Assembly: GCA_013213915.1 (NCBI GenBank)
Contig: JABSRK010000023.1
Coordinates: 1 to 19,591 of the forward strand
DNA from: Planctomycetota bacterium
GTDB lineage: Bacteria > Planctomycetota > GCA-002687715
Reading direction: 5' to 3'
Length of the DNA stretch: 19,591 nt
The stretch's first letter is position 1. Every line of letters starts with the position of its first letter. The position numbers were made by a program, and so were the translations under genes. The notes beneath the pieces were generated by a model that made no database searches, was not told the origin of the DNA, and worked only from the letters and a program-made list of their open reading frames with translations. Of the stretch, positions 1 to 7,943 are shown piece by piece.

Positions 1-665
1 GACTCATCGTCGAACGCGGCCGCCGTGAGGTAGCGTTCGGCGGTGGCGAGGCGAAGGCGCGTTCGCCGCAGAGCCTGAACATCACGCGGACCTTGGGCAG
101 CGTGACGCCAGGGGATCGAGCGAGCATCCTCGGGCAGAAACCGCTCACGCTCTGGCTCACGGGATTCTCGGGGTCGGGGAAATCGACCATCGCGTTTGCT
201 GTGGAGAAGCGGCTCGCGGAGAGGGGGCACCTCTGCTATGTGCTCGACGGCGACAACGTCCGCCACGGCCTGTGCTCCGATCTCGGGTTCCTGCCTCACG
301 AGCGCAGTGAGAACATTCGCCGCGTCGCCGAGGTCTGCAATCTCATGAACGACGTGGGGGCGATCGTCCTGTCGGCGTTCATCTCGCCGTTCCGGGAGGA
401 TCGCCAACGCGCTCGCGAGATCGTGGGGCCGTCCCGGTTCGCCGAGGTGTTCATCGACACGTCGCTGCATGAGTGTGAGAGCCGGGACCCCAAGGGCCTC
501 TACAAGAAGGCGCGCGCCGGCGACATCCCCGACTTCACGGGGATCGGAAGCCCCTACGAGCCTCCCGAGAATGCCGAGCTCCGAGTGGACACGGAGCGAC
601 TCGAACCCGATGAATCGGCCGATCTGGTGGTCCGCTGGCTCGAGACGGAGGGGTATCTCCGTTAG
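1..665 (+). CDS. cysC: Adenylylsulfate (APS) kinase, 5' partial, probably C-terminal half of a CysN-CysC fusion
   Basis: The protein phosphorylates adenosine 5'-phosphosulfate to PAPS with ATP, in the cytoplasm, as the second step of sulfate activation. Counting from the TTG at 93, the P-loop GFSGSGKST is at residues 24-32, the substrate-binding DGDNVRHGL run starts at 52, the ISPFR motif has its phosphorylatable Ser at 98, and the family block GLYKKARAGDIPDFTGIGSPYE follows. The frame stays open to the left edge with no ATG, GTG or TTG between 3 and 92. The family-typical lead-in NIT...VTPGDRASILGQKP begins before the TTG, so 93 is unlikely to be the true start. The preceding residues (LIVERGRREVAFGGG) match in spacing the end of the CysN domain (LID.ATNATVAAG) of CysNC proteins, so a fusion is my inference. 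The kinase assignment is firm; the fusion is moderate. Confidence 0.93.
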   Translation, partial: LIVERGRREVAFGGGEAKARSPQSLNITRTLGSVTPGDRASILGQKPLTLWLTGFSGSGKSTIAFAVEKRLAERGHLCYVLDGDNVRHGLCSDLGFLPHERSENIRRVAEVCNLMNDVGAIVLSAFISPFREDRQRAREIVGPSRFAEVFIDTSLHECESRDPKGLYKKARAGDIPDFTGIGSPYEPPENAELRVDTERLEPDESADLVVRWLETEGYLR

Positions 666-709
666 GGGGGCGCGAGAGCCGCGGCCGGGTTAAGCTGAAG
701 GTCGCAAGT

Positions 710-725
710 CCCGCTCCAGAGCGGG
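710..725 (+). terminator. Short GC hairpin after cysC, possible terminator
   Basis: CCCGCT (710-715) and AGCGGG (720-725) form a perfect 6-bp stem around a CCAG loop, 45 bases after the cysC stop and 32 before the next gene. No T-run follows, so it is not a canonical intrinsic terminator. It could be a processing or pausing hairpin, or chance in GC-rich DNA. Confidence 0.3.
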
Positions 726-756
726 TCTGCGGTCGGGCACATGTTCCCGGATAGCG

Positions 757-3700
757 ATGGGGATTCCCATGCGAGCGCGTCAATCGATCGATCTCCGCTT
801 GGCTGCCGTCCTGATGGTGTCCGCGATAGCGGTCGCGGGCCTGGGGCAGGGCCCCAGCATGGCGACAGCAGCCGATCAGGTGGACTACTTCCGGCAGGTG
901 TTGCCGATCCTCTCCCAGCATTGCTACGCGTGCCACGGTCCCGATGCAGCCGTACGCAAGGGGGACCTGCGCCTCGACCAGCGGGCGGGCGCGTTCAAGG
1001 ATCTGGGGGACGGCCTTCACGTGATCGTTGCCGGCAAGCCCGAGAGCAGCGCGCTTGTCGATCGGATCACTTCCGACGACAAGAAGTTCGTCATGCCGCC
1101 GCCGAAGGTGGACGACGCGCTCACCGCAGCCGAGATCGCGACCCTCGAGCGTTGGGTGGCGGAAGGTGCTTCGTGGCCGGAGCACTGGGCGTTCAACGAG
1201 CCGGTGCTGGTCAAGCCGCCGAAGCCCGAGGCCGTCGCGTGGAGGCACAATCCCATCGACCGCTTCGTCCACGGGAGGCTCGCAGAGAAGGGGTTCAAGC
1301 CAGCTGCTCTTGCGGACAAGGCGGCGATCATCCGCAGGGTGACCTTCGATTTGACCGGTCTCCCGCCATCGCTGGAGGAGATTGACGCGTTCGTAAAGGA
1401 CGACCGCCCGGAAGCCTACGCCGAGGTCGTCGATCGGCTGCTTTCTTCCCCACGCTTCGGCGAGCGCCAGGCGCAGGACTGGCTCGATCTCGCCCGGTAC
1501 GCGGATACCAACGGCTACCAGCGCGACGGCGGCCGCAGCGCCTGGAAGTGGCGTGATTGGGTCATCAATGCGTTCAACGCCAACATGCCGTTCGACCGCT
1601 TCACGATCGAACAACTCGCGGGTGACTTGCTGCCAGAGGCGACGCTCGAACAGAAGATCGCGACGGGCTTCAATCGCAATCACGCGACGAATTCAGAGGG
1701 CGGCTCGGAGCCCGACGAGTACCGCAGCGCGTACGTCATCGACCGGGTGAACACCACGGCGACGACGTGGCTCGGCCTGACGGTCGCCTGCGCTCAGTGC
1801 CACGACCACAAGTTCGACCCGATCCAGCAGAAGGACTTCTACAAGTTCTACGCGTACTTCAACCAGATCGACGAGCGGGACACGCGTCAGCCCGATCTGC
1901 GCGTCCCGAATCCAGATCAGCAGCCCCATGTCGCTTACTTGAAGGCACGGATCGCAGAGCTGAAGAAGCGGCTCGAGGGCCCTGACGCCATCTCGGATGC
2001 GGCCCAGGCGAAGTGGGAAGTGGCGACGCGCGCGTTCGTCGGCGACGATGTCGCGTGGACGACCGCCAAGCCGATCGGCATGCTCGCGCACAACGGCTCG
2101 ATCCTCGAGCGCCAGGATGATGGCTCGATCCTGGCCACCGGGGAAGCGCCTGTTCGCGATACGTACGACTTGGTCTTCAAACCGGGGACCCGCAAGATCA
2201 GCGCCATCAAGCTCGCGGTGCTGCCCGACCCCAGCCAACCAGACGGAGCGTCGGGACGATCGCGCAAGGGGCAGTTCATCTTGAGCGGCCTCAAGATGCG
2301 CTTGTCGGCGCTGTCCGACTCGACGGACCCGCCCCTGGTCTTCGTGGCGAAGGCGGACACGGACCTGAACCAGGAGCGACCGAAGGAGCGTAAGCCCGAC
2401 CAGATCACCCCGGGTGGTATCGCGGGGTCGATCGTCGCGACCGACAGCACGACCGGTGGCGGAGGACGTTCCCGCGGAGGCGGTGGCTGGAGCATCATCG
2501 GGGACGAGAGGATGAAGCCCCACGAGGCGATCCTTGTGCCGTTGGAGACCCTGACGTCGAACAGCGTGTCGACTCTGCGCGTGACCCTGAGCCAGACCTC
2601 CCGCCCGTACAAGACGCTCATCGGTCGGTTCCGCATCTCGTTCACCGACGACGAGCGCATACGCGAGCTGATGTTGCCGGCCGTTGGCAAGATCTGGAGT
2701 GCGGTCGGCCCGTTCCCCGCCAAGGACGTGGATGGGGCATACAAGACCGCGTTCGAGCCCGAAAAAGAGCTGAAGACCGGCATCGACCTCAAGAAGCAGT
2801 ACGACAAACCGAAGGTCGAGACGCCCAAGCCCACAAAGAAGACATCCGGCGACAAGTCGTCCACGGGGAAGCCCGGATCGAGCAAGCCGTCGGGGGGGAC
2901 GAAGCCGTCCGCGACGAAGAAGCCCGCCACGTCCAAGAAGCCTGAGCAGCCGGACGCATCCGGCAAGCCGTCGTCGGTCAAGACGAGCGGCAAGGGCAAG
3001 GTCTCGGGCAAGAAGCCCTCCGGCAAGCCTGCGAATCCCAAGGAGGAAGAGAAGAAACCCGGTGAGAAGGGGGGGCTGTCCAAAGGGAAGACAGGATCGC
3101 AACAAGAGGGTGGGACGAAGCCCCCGGGTCCGTCTCAGAGCGGCGATTCGTCCGGGAGCAGCCGTCGCCGCCAACGCACCGAGAAGTTGTCGTGGACAAA
3201 GAAGCAGGCCTGGCGTGACGGCACGGCCGCTCGCTTAGCGGACGGCAACGTCGCCTGGTACGTGACCAGGAAGATCCACAGCACACGCTCACGGACCGTG
3301 ATCATGCGCTTCGATGGTCCGGATGGTGTCCGCGCCTGGCTCAACGGCGAGTTGGTGTTCGAGGCGGCACCGAAGGCGCGCACGACGTCCTCCCGCCGTC
3401 GCGGTAGCTCAGGGGGCGGCGGAGGCGGGAGCTTCTCCCGCGGGCGTGGTTCGACCGGGTCGGATGATCGCAAGGTTCGCCTCGGTATGCGCGAGGGGGA
3501 AAATGAACTCGTCGTGAAGGTCGTGTTCGGGGGTGGGCGTTCCACGTCCGGCCGGAGCCGGCGCGGTGGCTCGAGCAACGCCAATGCCGGCGCGACGAAT
3601 CCGGCGGCTGGGGGAGTTCCAGATTTCACCGGCGACCCGGAGGCCCTCGCTGCCGCGGCTGGTGTCGATCCGACGAACTTCGATCCCGCCAATTTCGATC

Positions 3701-5094
3701 CGTCGATCTTCCAGAACATGCGTCGCGGGCGCTCTGGTGGAGGAGGTTCGTTTACGTTCAACCTGACTCCCGAGGGCGCCGACGTGGTCAACCACGAAGT
3801 CGTTTGCGCCCTACGTGAACTCGCCCCGGCCACCGATCCGTCGTCCGCCGACGGCAGCTGCGGTCCGAACGAAGACGACAAGAAGCTGACGCGGGAGCAG
3901 GTGCTGCGGAAGAAAATCCGAACGTTCTACCGGGCGAACCGCGACATGGTGGGGAAGCTCCTCAAGGCGGAGCTCGACAAGCTCGAGGGAGAAGTCGCGA
4001 CTCTCGAACGCAAGATGCCGCAGACCCTGGTCATGAAGGAGCGTGAGAAGAAGCGTGACACTCACGTCTTCATGCGTGGAGACTTCAGGAATCACGGTGA
4101 CAAGGTGGAGGCCGGGCTGCCGGCGGTGTTGCCCCCCATGGCCAAGGACTTGCCCAGGAACCGTCTCGGGTTGGCAAAGTGGCTGGTCTCAGGGAAGAAT
4201 CCGCTGACGGCGCGGGTCACGGTCAACCGGATCTGGCAGCAGTACTTCGGCACCGGGCTCGTCCGCACGTCTGAGGATTTTGGCATCCGCAGCGAGGCGC
4301 CCAGTCATCCCGGGTTGCTCGACTGGCTCGCCCACCAATTCGTCGCGAGCGGGTGGGACATCAAGGCACTGCACAAGCTGATCGCCACGTCGCAGACCTA
4401 TAGGCAGGCGTCGGCCTTCCGAGACGACATGAAGGATGTCGATCCCGAGAACCGGCTGCTCGGTCGGGGGCCAAGGCAGCGCCTCTCTGCGGAGATGGTT
4501 CGTGACAACGCGCTCGCGGTGAGCGCTCTGCTGGTGGAGAAGATCGGCGGTGAGAGCGTGCGACCCTACCAGCCCAAGGGACTGTGGCAGGCGGTCGCCC
4601 GCGGCCAGCGATACCGGCAGGACAAGGGAGACAAGCTCTATCGCCGCGGTCTCTACGTCTACTGGAAGCGGGGCGTGCCGTACCCTTCGGCCGTCACCTT
4701 CGACCAGGCCAAGCGTGAGACCTGTACGGTCAAACGCGCCGAGACGACGACGCCGCTTCAGGCGCTTGTCCTGCTCAACGACCCGGTCTACGTTGAGTGC
4801 GCGAAGATGCTCGCCCAGCGCCTCTTCAGCAAGGGGGGAGCGGACGACCTTGCGCGCCTCAAGTACGGCTTCTTGCTCTGCACGGGCAAGGAGGCCGACG
4901 AGAAGCAGGTTGGTGTCCTCAGCAAGTTGCTGGGGTCCCAGCGTGAGCACTACAAGAAGGATGCGGACGCGGCCAAGAAGCTCCTCGCCGTTGGCGCGGC
5001 CAAGATCGACGAGAAGCTCGACAAATCAGAGTTGGCGGCGTGGACGGCCGTGGCCAGCGCCCTCTTGAACCTGGATGCCTCCATTCACCGTTAG
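757..5094 (+). CDS. Secreted PSCyt1-DUF1549-DUF1553 (planctomycete cytochrome-like) protein with large low-complexity inserts
   Basis: This 1445-aa exported protein belongs to the planctomycete cytochrome-like family, whose biochemical role is not established. A signal peptide covers about residues 1-38. PSCyt1 follows with a CxxCH haem motif (C56, C59, H60), then DUF1549/PSCyt2 (about 165-370) with a second CxxCH in CAQCHDHKFDP (C345, C348, H349). A middle region contains a small beta-rich, PA14-like domain (from about 655), and DUF1553/PSD1 runs from about 1139. At 1445 residues it is far longer than its neighbour paralog (976); the excess is mainly low-complexity inserts at 684-808, 878-904 and 928-997, plus a Gly/Arg tract at 567-577. 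ATG 769 (residue 5) is an alternative start with GGGGA just upstream. It is followed after 9 bases by a DUF1501 gene, the usual partner, so the two form an operon. Confidence 0.93.
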   Translation: MGIPMRARQSIDLRLAAVLMVSAIAVAGLGQGPSMATAADQVDYFRQVLPILSQHCYACHGPDAAVRKGDLRLDQRAGAFKDLGDGLHVIVAGKPESSALVDRITSDDKKFVMPPPKVDDALTAAEIATLERWVAEGASWPEHWAFNEPVLVKPPKPEAVAWRHNPIDRFVHGRLAEKGFKPAALADKAAIIRRVTFDLTGLPPSLEEIDAFVKDDRPEAYAEVVDRLLSSPRFGERQAQDWLDLARYADTNGYQRDGGRSAWKWRDWVINAFNANMPFDRFTIEQLAGDLLPEATLEQKIATGFNRNHATNSEGGSEPDEYRSAYVIDRVNTTATTWLGLTVACAQCHDHKFDPIQQKDFYKFYAYFNQIDERDTRQPDLRVPNPDQQPHVAYLKARIAELKKRLEGPDAISDAAQAKWEVATRAFVGDDVAWTTAKPIGMLAHNGSILERQDDGSILATGEAPVRDTYDLVFKPGTRKISAIKLAVLPDPSQPDGASGRSRKGQFILSGLKMRLSALSDSTDPPLVFVAKADTDLNQERPKERKPDQITPGGIAGSIVATDSTTGGGGRSRGGGGWSIIGDERMKPHEAILVPLETLTSNSVSTLRVTLSQTSRPYKTLIGRFRISFTDDERIRELMLPAVGKIWSAVGPFPAKDVDGAYKTAFEPEKELKTGIDLKKQYDKPKVETPKPTKKTSGDKSSTGKPGSSKPSGGTKPSATKKPATSKKPEQPDASGKPSSVKTSGKGKVSGKKPSGKPANPKEEEKKPGEKGGLSKGKTGSQQEGGTKPPGPSQSGDSSGSSRRRQRTEKLSWTKKQAWRDGTAARLADGNVAWYVTRKIHSTRSRTVIMRFDGPDGVRAWLNGELVFEAAPKARTTSSRRRGSSGGGGGGSFSRGRGSTGSDDRKVRLGMREGENELVVKVVFGGGRSTSGRSRRGGSSNANAGATNPAAGGVPDFTGDPEALAAAAGVDPTNFDPANFDPSIFQNMRRGRSGGGGSFTFNLTPEGADVVNHEVVCALRELAPATDPSSADGSCGPNEDDKKLTREQVLRKKIRTFYRANRDMVGKLLKAELDKLEGEVATLERKMPQTLVMKEREKKRDTHVFMRGDFRNHGDKVEAGLPAVLPPMAKDLPRNRLGLAKWLVSGKNPLTARVTVNRIWQQYFGTGLVRTSEDFGIRSEAPSHPGLLDWLAHQFVASGWDIKALHKLIATSQTYRQASAFRDDMKDVDPENRLLGRGPRQRLSAEMVRDNALAVSALLVEKIGGESVRPYQPKGLWQAVARGQRYRQDKGDKLYRRGLYVYWKRGVPYPSAVTFDQAKRETCTVKRAETTTPLQALVLLNDPVYVECAKMLAQRLFSKGGADDLARLKYGFLLCTGKEADEKQVGVLSKLLGSQREHYKKDADAAKKLLAVGAAKIDEKLDKSELAAWTAVASALLNLDASIHR
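2455..2487 (+). repeat. Gly/Arg-rich tract in the coding region
   Basis: Residues 567-577 of the 1445-aa protein read GGGGRSRGGGG, interrupting a segment otherwise typical of the family. It is the first of several R/G/S-rich tracts in this gene and has no counterpart in the paralog at 7940-10870. Confidence 0.7.
2806..3180 (+). repeat. Lys/Pro/Ser/Gly low-complexity insert (125 residues) in the coding region
   Basis: Residues 684-808 are built almost only from K, P, S, G, T and some E, with irregular GKPS/GKPSG/KKP-type repeats and AAGCCGTC-like repeats at the DNA level. The end reads SSRRRQRT. The tract falls between the WSAVGPF...AYKTAFEPE strand and the W.DG strand of a domain that is contiguous in the neighbouring paralog, so it is an in-frame insertion in a loop. 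It should be disordered and strongly basic, extracytoplasmic if the protein is exported. Confidence 0.85.
3388..3468 (+). repeat. Arg/Gly/Ser-rich insert (27 residues) in the coding region
   Basis: Residues 878-904 include SSRRRGSSGGGGGGSFSRGRG. They separate the strand ending WLNGELVFEAAPK from the strand RKVRLGMREGENEL, which in the paralog (WLDGKEVF... and ...RLPLSLTEGAHEV) are joined by an ordinary short loop. Confidence 0.75.
3538..3747 (+). repeat. R/G/S-rich and NFDP-repeat insert (70 residues) in the coding region
   Basis: Residues 928-997 start RSTSGRSRRGGSSNANAG, continue with an Ala/Asp-rich part containing NFDPANFDP, and end RRGRSGGGG. In the paralog the two flanking strands (KIVNGTGG and YGFYFRV) are adjacent, so this is a third loop insertion in the same domain. 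Confidence 0.75.
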
Positions 5095-5103
5095 CCAAGA
5101 CCG

Positions 5104-6528
5104 ATGACGAACGACCAGCTTGATCTCCATTCTGAGTGTTGCCGACGTGCCTTTCTCGGCCGAACCTCCTTCGGGCTCGGGGCGCTGGCCATGAGCGGTC
5201 TGTTCTCGCGTGAGGCCCTGGCCGCGGCCCGGACGCTCGGCGCATCGGCGCCCAAGGCCAAGCGGGTGATCGTGGTGTTCCTGTCCGGCGGCCTGTCGCA
5301 GTTCGAGACCTTCGACGAAAAGCCGCTCCTGAACGAGCGGCGCGGCGAGCAGATCCCGGAATCGGTTCGCAAGGGTGGCGTGACGAGCGCGATCACCGAA
5401 CGACAGGGGAACCTGTCCGTCGTCGGCTCGCCGTTCAAGTTCAAAAAGCGCGGCGAGTGCGGGATGAACATCTCGGAGCTGCTGCCTCATGTCGCGAAGC
5501 ACGCTGATGACCTGACGCTCATTCGCTCGCACCAGACGGATCACGTGCTGCACGAGGCTGCCGTGACGACGCTGTTCACGGGTACGCCCCTGCTGGGCCG
5601 TCCGTCGTGGGGCGCGTGGATGTCGTACGGGCTGGGCTCAGCTAACGAGAACCTGCCTGAGTTCGTCGTCATGCTGTCGTCCGGCGAGCGCCTCGCGCCG
5701 CTGCATCCGCGCCTCTGGCACTCCGGCTTCCTGCCCGGCAAGCATCAGGGAGTGCAGCTCCGTGGTTCGGGTGATCCCGTGCTGTATGTGAAGAACCCCC
5801 CCGGCGTGGATGAGGCTTCCCGTCGCGATGTCCTCGCCGCCGTCAAGGCGCTGAACGAGATGGAAGCGGAGGCGACGCGGGACCCCAAGGTCCGGACGCG
5901 TATCGAGGCCTACGAGATGGCCGCGCGGATGCAGACGTCAGTCCCCGAACTCTCGGATCTGAAGTCCGAGCCGAAGGACGTTCTGGAGCGCTACGGTGCG
6001 GAGCCGGGCAAGGCCTCGTTCGCCAACAATTGCCTTCTGGCGCGGCGCCTCGCCGAGCGCGACGTCCGGTTCATCCAGGTCTGTGACGGCGGCTGGGACC
6101 ACCACGGGGGCCTGCCGCGTGCGCTACCCCGCAAGTGCAAGCAGATCGACAAGCCAGTCGGCGCCATGCTCACCGACTTGAAGGAGCGCGGTCTCCTGGA
6201 CGACACCATCGTCATCATGTGTGGGGAGTTCGGCCGCGCGTCGATCTGCGAAGGACCGCTCTCGAGCACCAGCTATGGCCGCGACCACAACGGTCGTATC
6301 GGCAGCGTTCTCGTCGCCGGCGGCGGCTTCAAGAAGGGGCTGACGTACGGTACGACGGATGACTGGGGCTGGGACGTGGCCGAGAACCCGGTACACGTTC
6401 ATGACCTGCAGGCGACGGTCCTCCACCAGCTCGGTCTCGACCACGAGAAGCTGGTGACGCGTCACCAGGGCCGCGACTTCCGACTCACGGACGTCAAGGG
6501 TCGCGTCGTCAACGACCTCCTCGCGTAG
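5104..6528 (+). CDS. Tat-exported DUF1501 protein (alkaline-phosphatase/sulfatase-like fold)
   Basis: This 474-aa DUF1501 protein has no established reaction; the family is related to the alkaline phosphatase/sulfatase superfamily and is usually encoded beside PSCyt1/DUF1549/DUF1553 genes. A twin-arginine signal is clear: R14-R15 in CCRRAFLG followed by a hydrophobic stretch to about residue 40. Family blocks are present: WHSGFLPGKHQGVQLR, NNCLLARRLAERDVRFIQV, GWDHHG, GEFGRAS, GRDHNG and HVHDLQATVLHQLGLDH. The N-terminal block usually read GGPSH is GGLSQ here, whereas the second copy in this window keeps GGPSH. It starts 9 bases after the upstream stop, so the two are probably co-transcribed. 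Folded export by Tat suggests that a cofactor or metal is loaded in the cytoplasm, which is inference. Confidence 0.93.
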   Translation: MTNDQLDLHSECCRRAFLGRTSFGLGALAMSGLFSREALAAARTLGASAPKAKRVIVVFLSGGLSQFETFDEKPLLNERRGEQIPESVRKGGVTSAITERQGNLSVVGSPFKFKKRGECGMNISELLPHVAKHADDLTLIRSHQTDHVLHEAAVTTLFTGTPLLGRPSWGAWMSYGLGSANENLPEFVVMLSSGERLAPLHPRLWHSGFLPGKHQGVQLRGSGDPVLYVKNPPGVDEASRRDVLAAVKALNEMEAEATRDPKVRTRIEAYEMAARMQTSVPELSDLKSEPKDVLERYGAEPGKASFANNCLLARRLAERDVRFIQVCDGGWDHHGGLPRALPRKCKQIDKPVGAMLTDLKERGLLDDTIVIMCGEFGRASICEGPLSSTSYGRDHNGRIGSVLVAGGGFKKGLTYGTTDDWGWDVAENPVHVHDLQATVLHQLGLDHEKLVTRHQGRDFRLTDVKGRVVNDLLA

Positions 6529-6548
6529 GCCGCTTTGGTCGGCCGCGG

Positions 6549-7939
<1,391 letters not shown>

Positions 7940-7943
<4 letters not shown>

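Noticed and set aside
1693..3174. Long minus-strand frames opposite the 1445-aa gene (also 535-1683, 1935-3083, 3135-3881, 4189-4950)
   Set aside because: Their translations are Arg/Leu/Pro-rich without family motifs, while the plus strand encodes recognisable PSCyt1/DUF1549/DUF1553 domains.
2806..3180. Repetitive DNA as a possible CRISPR or tandem repeat array
   Set aside because: The repeats are irregular, short and in frame, with no constant repeat/spacer pattern. They encode a low-complexity protein segment.
6528..6544. Hairpin GGCCG/CGGCC between the convergent DUF1501 genes as a bidirectional terminator
   Set aside because: The stem is only 5 bp with a 7-base loop and no T-run on either side. 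Such pairs are common by chance in this GC-rich sequence.
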